DNA of 64,000 bases, taken from contig NZ_CP087710.1 of assembly GCF_020991065.1 (NCBI RefSeq), positions 620,001-684,000 of the forward strand, read 5' to 3'. Shown one piece after another: positions 15,604 to 23,607 of this stretch (positions within the stretch are counted from its first letter, which is position 1; each line of letters opens with the position of its first letter). This DNA comes from Nocardioides okcheonensis. Its GTDB lineage: Bacteria; Actinomycetota; Actinomycetes; Propionibacteriales; Nocardioidaceae. The notes under the pieces are model-generated. The model was given only the letters and a program-made list of their open reading frames with translations, was not told the DNA's origin and searched no databases. A program made the position numbers and the translations under genes.

Positions 15604-17118
15604 TCAGCGACGTTCGTGCCATAGGGCCAGGTCGGTGCGCGAGGTCAGGTTGAGCTTCGACAGAATTCGGCTGATGTGGTTCTCGACGGTGCGCTCCGAC
15701 AAGGTGAGGCGCCGCGCGATCGCGGCATTGCTCATCCCTTGGGCGACCAGCGCCGTCACCTCGGCCTCGCGAGGAGTGAGTACCGGGTCTTGCTCGCTCG
15801 CCCCGAGCAATGCGTCGAGTTGGTCGAGCAGCGGCGCCATTCCGAGTCGCCGGGCGAGCTCAAGGGCGCCATGGGCGTGCTCGCGGCGGGCGCGCGAGCG
15901 GGTCGGCTCGACGGCGGCGAGCTCGGCGAGCACGTACGCCTTTGACGGGAGTGCGTGGATCTCCTCGGCCATGGCGAGTGCCGCCCGCAGGTGCTGTTCT
16001 GCCGCCGTCAGGTCGCCGAGCACTCTGGCTAGGCGGCCGAGAACTAGGGCTACGGGGCCCTGGTAGGGCGCGTGGGCGTGAGGGACAACGTGCTGGTGCT
16101 CGTAGGGCAGGAGTGCGGCGTAGAGTTTCGCCGCGTTGGCCTCATCACCGAGCCAAGCGCAGACGTCCGCGGCGTCTGTGATCGCCATTAAGAACTCCGG
16201 CGCCTCGACCGGCACTGCCGCGACGTGGGCTGCGAGCCCATGCCACTCGTCGGCGGCCTCCGCGCGGAGGCCGGCACTCTTGAGCGCCACGCACAGCCAG
16301 GTGCGTGCGACGTACGGGAGGTGCTCGACCTGCTCCTGCACCCCTTCGAGTACTTCCTTCACCGCGCCCTGATGGCGTGCGGCCTCGAACGTGAACGGCA
16401 GCCGCAGGAACGCCGCGTCGCTGTGCTCTCCGCCGACCCGGGCAGCGTCCTCGGCAAGGCGTACGACATCGTTGAATCGGCCATCCAGGAGTGCCTGTGA
16501 GGCCCGCACCAGGAGCACCCTCGACTGCCAGGCCGGACCCAAGCGCTCGGCAAGCACAGTCAGTGCCGCTAGCTCGCCCAACAGCTCGACCCGTTGGCCG
16601 TTGGCGGCGTGAACGTCCATTGACCACAGCCGGCCCCAGGCCTGCATCTCCCGGTCGCTCGCGGTCAGTCCCAGCGTGACCGCGCGGCGTGCGAGCGCCA
16701 AGCGGTCGGCCGCCCGCAGCGGGTCCTGTAGAGCTGCGACGCGCGCCTGGATCTCGATGAACTCGAGCTCCGCATCGAACCCCGCTTCGACCTCGACTAG
16801 ATCTTTTGCGCGGAACACGTCGCGGGTCGCCTCGACCTGGGCCACCACCCGCGCCGCTTCCCCCTGCCCTGCTGGTCCGACGCTCGTCAACAGCGCGAGC
16901 GCCTCGCTGGCCAGCGCATGCACACGCGCGCGAAGCAGCGGATCGACTGGCCGGCGGACCAACGTGGCCGCAGCCGCCACCAGCGACGGGTCGGTGCTCT
17001 TGGTGCAACTCTCGACCACCGCGACGCAGCTGCGCACGGCCTCCGCCACGGCACCCGCGGCGTACTGCTCGCGAGCCCGGTCGAGCTGCTCCTGGAGATC
17101 GTCCTCCATATGCACCAC
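15604..17118 (-). CDS. LuxR-family regulator with TPR-like N-terminal region
   Basis: This 504-residue protein has helical TPR-like repeats over about residues 1-420 (for example AEQHLRAALAMAEEIH and SKAYVLAELAAVEPT). A LuxR helix-turn-helix closes it at about 438-500 (LTPREAEVTALVAQGMSNAAIARRL, TVENHISRILSKLNL). It resembles the C-terminal half of LAL/MalT regulators without the ATPase. The start codon is a GTG at 17118 (GTG-GTG-CAT-ATG), with ATG at 17109 as an alternative. No strong ribosome binding site is visible, so a leaderless message is possible. It is divergent from the membrane protein pair at 17272, its likely target. Confidence 0.85.
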   Translation of the reverse strand: MVHMEDDLQEQLDRAREQYAAGAVAEAVRSCVAVVESCTKSTDPSLVAAAATLVRRPVDPLLRARVHALASEALALLTSVGPAGQGEAARVVAQVEATRDVFRAKDLVEVEAGFDAELEFIEIQARVAALQDPLRAADRLALARRAVTLGLTASDREMQAWGRLWSMDVHAANGQRVELLGELAALTVLAERLGPAWQSRVLLVRASQALLDGRFNDVVRLAEDAARVGGEHSDAAFLRLPFTFEAARHQGAVKEVLEGVQEQVEHLPYVARTWLCVALKSAGLRAEAADEWHGLAAHVAAVPVEAPEFLMAITDAADVCAWLGDEANAAKLYAALLPYEHQHVVPHAHAPYQGPVALVLGRLARVLGDLTAAEQHLRAALAMAEEIHALPSKAYVLAELAAVEPTRSRARREHAHGALELARRLGMAPLLDQLDALLGASEQDPVLTPREAEVTALVAQGMSNAAIARRLTLSERTVENHISRILSKLNLTSRTDLALWHERR

Positions 17119-17230
17119 GGTAGGGCTCGCGACGCCGAGCTGTCGCCGCCATTGTTGAGGGGCCCGTTTGAGTGGTTCCCCTCATGTGCTCCCGGCACCG
17201 GTCCTCCTAGCGTCGACAGCACTCGGCCGT

Positions 17231-17260
17231 GCCGATCCCAGCCGATCCCAGCCGATCCCA
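17231..17260. repeat. Three tandem copies of GCCGATCCCA in the 5' leader
   Basis: Three exact 10-bp direct repeats end immediately before the GGAGG ribosome binding site of the gene at 17272. They lie in the spacer divergent from the LuxR-type gene and may be regulator binding sites, or slippage-prone repeats affecting translation. Confidence 0.7.
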
Positions 17261-17271
17261 GGAGGACCACC

Positions 17272-17931
17272 ATGACGACCCACTCCGTGCAACCGACTCC
17301 CGCAACCCAGCCGCTGCGACCCGATCTGCGCGTCGCCCTGGCACCGGGCTTGCTCATGATCTTCGCCGGTGCTGTGCAGGGCGATGGCGCCATCATCACG
17401 GCGATCTACCGCAATGTTTCACCGATCTCCGACGAGCAGCTGTCCTTCCCGTGGGACGGCGCCACCGCGATCACCACGTCACTGATCTGGGGCATCACCC
17501 AGGTTCTGATCGTGATCGGCCTCACGGCTTTCGCTCGCAGCGGCGCGGCGCCCACCACAGCCGGTCGAGTCGGAGGACGGCTCGCCGTGGCGGGCGCCGT
17601 GCTGTACGTCATTGCCCACGCGCTGTCGCTGGTCGCCTACGACGCGGCTCTCGACGACCCGATCTCCGTCGCCGTGCTGTCGTGCTTCGGCATCGGCACG
17701 CTGCTCACCGCGGTCGGCCTGGTCATCGCCGGCACGGCGACACTACGGTCGGGCGCCTGGTCGGGCTGGCGCCGGTACACACCGCTCATCCTCGGAGCCT
17801 GGATGGTCGCGATGATGCCGCTGCAGTTCACCCCGGCGCTCCCGCTCGCCGTCGGCATCTACGCGCTCGCCGTCATGGGCCTCGGCCTGGCGTTGATCGT
17901 GGAGGGCCTGGGGTGGGAGCCACGTTCATGA
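17272..17931 (+). CDS. Multi-pass membrane protein of unknown function
   Basis: This 219-residue protein has about six hydrophobic helices: ALAPGLLMIFAGAV, LIWGITQVLIVIGLTAFA, LAVAGAVLYVIAHALSLV, VAVLSCFGIGTLLTAVGLVI, LILGAWMVAMMPLQFTPAL and AVGIYALAVMGLGLALIV. The ATG at 17272 follows GGAGGACCACC. I do not recognise a function. The stop overlaps the next gene (ATGA), so the two membrane proteins are made together. The divergent LuxR-type gene is the likely regulator. Confidence 0.75.
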   Translation: MTTHSVQPTPATQPLRPDLRVALAPGLLMIFAGAVQGDGAIITAIYRNVSPISDEQLSFPWDGATAITTSLIWGITQVLIVIGLTAFARSGAAPTTAGRVGGRLAVAGAVLYVIAHALSLVAYDAALDDPISVAVLSCFGIGTLLTAVGLVIAGTATLRSGAWSGWRRYTPLILGAWMVAMMPLQFTPALPLAVGIYALAVMGLGLALIVEGLGWEPRS

Positions 17932-18326
17932 CGAGTACACCGCGACAACGCTTGGCAGCAGCGCTCGCTGCGGCCGCAGGGCTCGGCTTCGGCATCCCCG
18001 GCATCTTCGGATTGCGTCACTTCGCTCAGACCGGAGACGTCTGGACACTCGCCGGCTTCCCCACCTACGGCAGTGGACCGTTCGAGAACATCGGCCTCGA
18101 GACCAACACGCCACTGCTGGCCGGGTTCGTAGTGGTCTGCGTAGCCGAGGTCGGGCTCGCAGCGGCCCTATGGCGAGGCGGGCCAAAGTCGACAACCTGG
18201 AGCCATTCACTGCTCCCGGTAGAGCTGGCGTACTGGTCGGGCTTCGCCCTGCCCTTCGGTTTCCTGTTCGGCATCGGCCGCACAGCGCTGTTGCTGGCCC
18301 GACCCAACCCTTCTTCGGCAGCTTGA
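17928..18326 (+). CDS. Small membrane protein coupled to the upstream gene
   Basis: This 132-residue protein has about four hydrophobic segments (AAALAAAAGLGFGIPGIFGL, LLAGFVVVCVAEVGLAAALW, and two within LAYWSGFALPFGFLFGIG). It starts inside the stop of the preceding membrane protein gene. I do not recognise the family. Coupled translation suggests that the two form a complex in the membrane. Confidence 0.75.
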   Translation: MTSTPRQRLAAALAAAAGLGFGIPGIFGLRHFAQTGDVWTLAGFPTYGSGPFENIGLETNTPLLAGFVVVCVAEVGLAAALWRGGPKSTTWSHSLLPVELAYWSGFALPFGFLFGIGRTALLLARPNPSSAA

Positions 18327-18362
18327 ACACCCAACCGTCACCGAACGCCTTCGACCCAAGCA

Positions 18363-18535
18363 TAGGCCGCGCATTGACTACGCGGAGCGACCCGGCGCCG
18401 GATCGGCTCGCGGAGCGCGCCAGTGCAGGATCCGGCTGTGGTCACGCTCCGCGTGACGATCGGCTCGCGGAGCGAGCCAGTGCAGGATGGGCTCGCGGAG
18501 CGACCCGGTGCGGGATGCTCCGAAGGTGATCCTGG
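18363..18535. repeat. Cluster of intergenic repeats including the GTCAC...GTGAC hairpin (copy 3)
   Basis: About three degenerate units of GGCTCGCGGAGCG-NN-CCAGTGCAGGAT stand in tandem. A perfect hairpin GTCACGC-TCC-GCGTGAC lies at 18441-18457. The last unit matches the copy at 15411-15450. The rest of 18327-18637 holds no gene I can support. The right side abuts the truncated decarboxylase-like gene. Confidence 0.65.
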
Positions 18536-18637
18536 CGCAAGTTCGGCGACTTTCGGGCTGACGTTCTTCGTGCGTCCCTTCGGTGTCAGGCGATCGGTAG
18601 TGGGCCTGTGTTGAGTACTTGGATCCGAGGGAAAGAT

Positions 18638-18850
18638 CGACCCGGGGCCGTACTCGACAATGGAGATCGCGCCTAGAGTCCGGCCCGGTCGGACTTCGAC
18701 GATGTCGAGGTCGGCGGGTACGTGTTGTCGCGCCTCCGCGATGTCGATGAGGGATGCGGCGATCAGTGTTGTGGCGCTGAGCCGCCAGGGCGGGGGTGGC
18801 TAGTCGATTCCGTCTTGGGTGATACCCGGCGTGGGTGCCTTCTCGGACAT
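18638..18850 (-). pseudogene. Truncated acetoacetate-decarboxylase-like gene with amber stop
   Basis: The start codon lies 2 bases after the FAD-protein stop, with AGGAG in the end of that gene, so this was the last gene of the operon. Sixteen codons (MSEKAPTPGITQDGID) are followed by TAG at 18800-18802. The same frame then continues with PPPPWRLSATTLIAASLID and VEVRPGRTLGAISIVEYGPG. That is typical of the N-terminus of acetoacetate-decarboxylase-like proteins, where a Tyr is expected at the TAG. Homology ends at about 18638, after about 70 codons, where intergenic sequence begins. A full enzyme would have over 200 residues, so the gene is dead. Confidence 0.6.
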
Positions 18851-18852
18851 GT

Positions 18853-20231
18853 TTAGGCTCCTAGATCGTGGGTGAGGACGGTGGACAGCAGTTCGGTGGC
18901 CGCCTGCTGTCCGGTGATGAGGGCGGCTCCGACGCTGGAGTTGCGGAGGTAGTCGCCGGCGAACGCAACGCGTGGCAGCGGACCCAGCGCGCGGAACTGG
19001 CGCAGGGCACGCAGCGATCCGACGGGGCGGGTCGGGATGGCGTCGTCCCAGCGTGCGAGTAGCCGTTCGTGCACGGTCACGTGGCGAGCGGCCGGTGTCA
19101 CTGTGGCTAGTTCGGCCCATAGCGCGTCTAGCACGGCGTCATCGGTCGCGTGAGCGAGCGGCCCGAGGTGTCGGCGTTTGCTTTGGATCAGTACGAGCGA
19201 TCGTCCCTGTCGAGTCGGTGCCCAGTGCGTGTTCGACGCGAGGTCGAAACCTTCGGCGGTCGGCAGCAGCAACCCGATGCCGGCTTGACCGAGCGAGCCT
19301 CCTGGCGGATCGCCGAGGTCGTCGGTCAGGTAGTAGGCCAGATCGTGGGCGCTATAGGTGATCGATTCGAAGCAATCGCGCCGGTGCTGTGACAGCTCAG
19401 GCACGATCGAGGACAACACCCGGGGGGTGGTAGCTACGACGGCGGCGTCGCTCGTGAGTTCGTCTTCGCCCGTCATGACGCGTACGCCATTCGGCTCGCA
19501 GGTGAGTGAGCGCACTTCGGTGCCGAGCTTGATTGTTGCGCCCGAGGCCCGTAGCTCGTCGGCTCGTGTCGTGGCTAAGTGCCCGACGCCACCGGCGACG
19601 GTCCAGAACTTGATCGGTTGGGTGCTGAGAGACGGGATTCCGTTCGCCCACATCATCCAGGCGAGCGACACTTCGTGGTCGCCGTAGCCGCAGAACATGG
19701 CCGAGGTCGGCTCAAAGAACTTCTCGTACATCACCGGGGCGTGGAGGCGGAACCAGTCGGTCGCGCTGATGTCGTCCAGTTCGGCGGCGTACTCGGGTGC
19801 CCGGTAGGTTCCGGTAAGCGCCATTCGAGCCGCGATCAGACCGAGCCGGGTCAGGGCGGCTCGTTCGCGTAGCGGCACGAACGGGACCGTCATCAGATGC
19901 GCGGGCGTGACGGAAGCTACCTCGTCGGTGGTGCCGTCCCGCCAGAGCAGGCGCAACATGTGACCCTGGGTGAGGTCTTGCACGATGTCGTTGCCACGTA
20001 GGCCGAGCTCCTCGGCCAATCGGGTCAGCGCGGTGTCTCGTTCGGGGAAGGCGAAGGCCCGAGCGCGACGTCCTGACCGGCGAAGCGCGTGCTTCGGCAG
20101 CGCCCGCCGATCTCGTCTCCCTTCTCGACGACAGTGACCTCGACACCCGCGCGTTGCAGGTCCCATGCGGCACCGAGTCCGGCGATGCCACCCCCGATGA
20201 CGACGACTCGCCTCGGCGGTCGCTCACTCAC
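18853..20231 (-). pseudogene. FAD-dependent amine oxidase-like protein, frameshifted
   Basis: The N-terminus has a perfect dinucleotide-binding fold (RVVVIGGGIAGLGAAWDL, VVEKGDEIGGRCRS) in one frame down to about 20070. From there the protein continues in another frame (RARAFAFPERDTALTRLAEE) to a normal C-terminus with FAGDYLRNSSVGAALITGQQ. Joined, it is about 458 residues, similar to protoporphyrinogen or amine-oxidase-type flavoproteins. The break lies in the CTCGGGCCTTCG stretch. It overlaps the arginine-deiminase-like gene by 8 bases. It is either a true pseudogene or a sequence error, and the decay of the next gene favours real loss. Confidence 0.75.
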
Positions 20232-21117
20232 TCGAGCGCTCCAACGGCAGGGTGGTGCAACGGAACGACCCGGGCAGCGCGGTGATCTCGGAGTAGTCGA
20301 GCAGGGTCGGGTCGACGCCGCGTGCTCGAATCAGGTTCGCGAGGCGCTCGGCTCTCCGGTCCATGATCACCTTGCCGTTGCCTATGGCGAGGGTGTTGAT
20401 CTGGATCGCCCGGGTCTCCTCGGCAGTGGCGTCGACGAGCTCGAAGTGATCCTCCAACCACTTCAGACTGGCGGCCTTGAAGCTGTCTCGCGAGATGATC
20501 GCCATCTCGGGTGTGACCAGGTTGAACTTGGTGTCGAGATGGATCACACCGGGCGAGGTGAACTCCAGCGGGACGACCTCGCGGGTGTTGCCGACACGGG
20601 CCAGCGCGGACCTGAACGCCGCGATCCCGGCCTTGTTGGTGGCTTCGCCCAAACCCACGAGGACTCGGCCCGGGGCCAGCATCACGTCGCCGCCCTCGAT
20701 CGTCCCCGCGTCGAGCCTCTCGACCTTGGAGAATCGAGCCAGCCAGGGTTCGAGAGCGACGGTCTCCTGGTGGCGGATGCGTGTGCCCATCCGCGCGACG
20801 AAGAAGGTGTCGTCGATCGCGAATCCGATGTCGCGGGTGTAGTGAGCGCCCGAGCCGCCGATGGGTGCTTCGAGGATCACCCGCACGCCGTGCGCCTCGA
20901 GCAGGTTTTTGAGCTCGAGCTGTTGGGTCTGTGCTCGTGCGGTGTTGTACGGGACGAAGCGGTTGTGCAGGAACTGCCGCACGATGCTCGGCTCGAGGAA
21001 CGCCTTGAGGGAGGCCAGCACCTCCGGTGAGGCGACCAGACGCATCATGACGGTCTTCAGCACGTCGGTCTCGGAGCTGACAGAGATGTTGACGCCGGGC
21101 CGGGGCTCGTTATTCAT
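20224..21117 (-). CDS. Arginine deiminase/DDAH-family hydrolase
   Basis: This 297-residue guanidine-modifying enzyme has acidic substrate-binding segments TRDIGFAID and TIEGGDVML, the catalytic His in GVIHLDTKFN, and a C-terminal nucleophile Cys in LPGSFRCTTLP. All triad positions are present, so it should be active. The length fits dimethylarginine dimethylaminohydrolases better than bacterial arginine deiminases of about 400 residues. The ATG at 21117 follows AAGGAG. It sits among redox enzymes, so the substrate may be a pathway metabolite rather than free arginine. Confidence 0.85.
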   Translation of the reverse strand: MNNEPRPGVNISVSSETDVLKTVMMRLVASPEVLASLKAFLEPSIVRQFLHNRFVPYNTARAQTQQLELKNLLEAHGVRVILEAPIGGSGAHYTRDIGFAIDDTFFVARMGTRIRHQETVALEPWLARFSKVERLDAGTIEGGDVMLAPGRVLVGLGEATNKAGIAAFRSALARVGNTREVVPLEFTSPGVIHLDTKFNLVTPEMAIISRDSFKAASLKWLEDHFELVDATAEETRAIQINTLAIGNGKVIMDRRAERLANLIRARGVDPTLLDYSEITALPGSFRCTTLPLERSSE

Positions 21118-21180
21118 GGTGATCTCCTTCGGTCGTGAATGGGCACTTCTGGGCTGGTGCTCGAAATCCGGCGACATGGT

Positions 21181-22032
21181 CTAGGCGGTGTAGCGGGCGT
21201 TGGCGCCGGCGGCGATGTCGAGGCAGGTGCCGGAGATGTAGCGCGCCTGATCGGAGAACAGGAACGTGACCGCGTCGGCGACGTCGCCGGGGTGGATCGC
21301 GTCCACGGGCAGGGCGTGCGGCGGAGGTTGGGGGGTCTGTTCGTTCGCGTTCTTCTCATCAGCACTCGCCTCGAGGTCGAGGTCGGGCGTTGGTTGGTCC
21401 GGGTCGAGGACCAGCGTCGGTGCGACGGCGTTGACGGTGATGCGATGGGGGCCGAGCTCGAGGGCACTTGTCTTGACCAGCCCGATCAGTCCCCACTTGC
21501 TGGCCGCGTAGTGCGCGAGGCCGGGCATTCCTTGGCGGCCGGCCACGGAGGCGGTGGCGACGATTCGTCCACCGCCGGCTTCGACGAGCAGGGGTCCGCA
21601 CGCCGAGATGGTGTTGAACGCGCCGGTGAGGTTGACGTCGATGACGTTCGACCATTGCTCGGGGGTCATGCTGAGCAGTGGTCCGTACCCCGCGACGCCG
21701 GCGTTGACGGCGACCAGGTCGAGGCCGCCGAGGTTGGCCGCTGCTTGGTGGATCGCTTGAGTCAGCGCCTGGTGATCACGTACGTCGGCGACGACGGGGA
21801 GTGCGCGGCGGCCGGTGGCGGCGACGAGGTCGACGGTGTGAGCCAGATCGGCCGAGGTGCTGGGTGGGATCAGTAGAGCTCCGGCGCCAGTGGGGGCGGT
21901 TTGGTCACCGAGGTCGAGGACCACGACATCGGCACCGGCACGAGCGGTGGCGACCGCGATGGCACGTCCAAGTCCACGGGCGGCTCCGGTGACCAGAGCG
22001 ATCCGGCCGGACAGGGGGGCGGGTGATGTCAT
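21181..22032 (-). CDS. Short-chain dehydrogenase/reductase, mycofactocin-coupled type
   Basis: This 283-residue Rossmann enzyme has the cofactor motif TGAARGLG (16-23), NAGV, and the active-site YAASK preceded by Ser in ATASVAGRQG. It carries the long insertion after the second strand (DLGDQTAPTGAGALLIPPST) seen in mycofactocin-dependent dehydrogenases, which hold a non-exchangeable NAD. It lies 10 bases after the ferredoxin reductase gene. It probably oxidises an alcohol made by the P450. Starting ATG is at 22032, with AAAGGA upstream. Confidence 0.88.
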   Translation of the reverse strand: MTSPAPLSGRIALVTGAARGLGRAIAVATARAGADVVVLDLGDQTAPTGAGALLIPPSTSADLAHTVDLVAATGRRALPVVADVRDHQALTQAIHQAAANLGGLDLVAVNAGVAGYGPLLSMTPEQWSNVIDVNLTGAFNTISACGPLLVEAGGGRIVATASVAGRQGMPGLAHYAASKWGLIGLVKTSALELGPHRITVNAVAPTLVLDPDQPTPDLDLEASADEKNANEQTPQPPPHALPVDAIHPGDVADAVTFLFSDQARYISGTCLDIAAGANARYTA

Positions 22033-22042
22033 GGGGTTCCTT

Positions 22043-23338
22043 TCAGGCGAGGAGGTCGAGTTGGGCGTGTTCGGCGATCATGCGGTGGTAGGCGGGCAAC
22101 TGGGCCGGTTGGTTGATCGAGATGGCTCCGACCTGTCGGCCGCGGCGGGTGTAGCTGAGCAGGACCCGGCCAGAGGCGATGGAGCCGCTGACAACGGTCA
22201 CGTCGTCGCCCAGCGCGGGCAGGCCGACCGAGCGCAGCCTGAGATCGGCGATGTCGGACCAAAAGGTCGGGACCTGCACGTAGGGGCGTCGTTGTTCCGG
22301 CGCGACCAGCAGGTTGTGGGCGGCGACCTCCCCCTGCTCGCGCGCGTTGCTCCAGTGCCCGACCTCGATCTGCTGCTGGTCGAACACCGGCGAGGGCCAG
22401 CGGGCGACGTCTCCTGCTGCCGCGATGGGCGTCTCGGTCGGCAGGCCATGAACCATGCAGTGCTGGTCGCACGACAGGGCTGGGCGCAGCACCGCGTCCG
22501 TGCCGCGAAGCCACTCGGTCGCGGGTACGACACCCAGGCCGATGACGGCGGTATGGGCGTCGAGGGTGGAGCCGTCGTCGAGATGCGCGACCCGGAGCCG
22601 GTCATCGGCGTCGCCGCCGAACCCGAGGAGCCGGCGTCCGAGACGCACCCCGATTCCGAGATCGTGCAGCTTCGTCGCGATGACCTGGCCGGCCAGCTCA
22701 CCGATCTGCCCGGACAGCAGGTGGGACTGTTGCTCGATCACGGTCACCGCGCAACCGAGGGCGCGCGCGGCGACTGAGACCTCGACCCCGATGAATCCGC
22801 CGCCCACGACGAGGACCTGCCCGCCGGTGGCAGCCGCGTCGAACAGTCGGTGCCGCAGCGTGACGGCGTCCTCCAGGCTGCGCAGCCTCACGAGACCCGC
22901 CAAGGACGCCCCCGGCCCTCCCCAGCGTCTTGCCCGGGCGCCGGTAGCGATGATCAGCGCGTCGTACGGCGTCTGGCGGCCGTCGACGGTGTGCACCATC
23001 CGCTCCCGGGGATCCAGTCCGACCGCGGCGCTGCCGAGTTGCCATCGGATGTCCAGGCTCGGGTCGACGGGCAGAGCAACTCCCCACGCCGCCGGATCGA
23101 CAGCTGGATCACCGTCGGCCGCGGCGGGGCCAGTTGAATGGCCGAACGGTGTCGCCACTTGATGGCGAAGGAGCCGCTTCGACAGCGGCGGTCGGTCGTA
23201 CGGCGGATGGGGCTCGGCCCCGATCACGGTGAGGTCGCCCTCGAAGCCGTTGGCCCGTAGCGCCGCCGCTGCGCGTAGCCCGGCCAGCGAGGCGCCGACG
23301 ATCACGGCTCGGCCGATCACGGGTGCCGGCGTGGTCAC
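22043..23338 (-). CDS. FAD-dependent ferredoxin reductase
   Basis: This 431-residue flavoprotein of the rhodocoxin/putidaredoxin reductase type has an FAD-binding VIVGASLAGLRAAAAL near the N-terminus and PPYDRPPLSK. A second nucleotide fold follows (QVLVVGGGFIGVEVSVAA) for NAD(P)H. The FAD site AAGDVARWP and a C-terminal dimer domain complete it. It would pass electrons from NADH to the ferredoxin encoded 4 bases upstream and then to the P450. The start is GTG at 23338, with GGAG upstream. Confidence 0.92.
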   Translation of the reverse strand: MTTPAPVIGRAVIVGASLAGLRAAAALRANGFEGDLTVIGAEPHPPYDRPPLSKRLLRHQVATPFGHSTGPAAADGDPAVDPAAWGVALPVDPSLDIRWQLGSAAVGLDPRERMVHTVDGRQTPYDALIIATGARARRWGGPGASLAGLVRLRSLEDAVTLRHRLFDAAATGGQVLVVGGGFIGVEVSVAARALGCAVTVIEQQSHLLSGQIGELAGQVIATKLHDLGIGVRLGRRLLGFGGDADDRLRVAHLDDGSTLDAHTAVIGLGVVPATEWLRGTDAVLRPALSCDQHCMVHGLPTETPIAAAGDVARWPSPVFDQQQIEVGHWSNAREQGEVAAHNLLVAPEQRRPYVQVPTFWSDIADLRLRSVGLPALGDDVTVVSGSIASGRVLLSYTRRGRQVGAISINQPAQLPAYHRMIAEHAQLDLLA

Positions 23339-23342
23339 TGGG

Positions 23343-23534
23343 CTACTCCGCCGCCGTGGTGATGGCCAGGACCGGGCAGTTCCGCGCTGCGGCCTCGACC
23401 TGTGGGCCGAGTGCGTCGTCGGCTTCGGTGAGGTGGAGCAGTTCGCCGTCGTCGTCGAGCTGGAACACCTCGGGCGCCTCGAAACAGCAGTGTCCGTATC
23501 GCTCGCAGACGGACATGTCGACGGTGATCTTCAT
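23343..23534 (-). CDS. 3Fe-4S ferredoxin
   Basis: This 63-residue electron carrier has cluster-binding Cys residues in SVCERYGHCCFEAPEVF and in RNCPVLAI, the pattern of single-cluster P450 ferredoxins. The position between P450 and reductase genes shows it is their shuttle. Two adjacent Cys (CC) occur where one is usual. AAAGGA precedes the ATG. Confidence 0.92.
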   Translation of the reverse strand: MKITVDMSVCERYGHCCFEAPEVFQLDDDGELLHLTEADDALGPQVEAAARNCPVLAITTAAE

Positions 23535-23607
23535 GGGTCGGTCCTTTCAGGAGAGGAGTGGGTTGCGGTCGGGCGCCCAGCGGCTGGCGCCGCCGGCGAA
23601 ACGGAGT

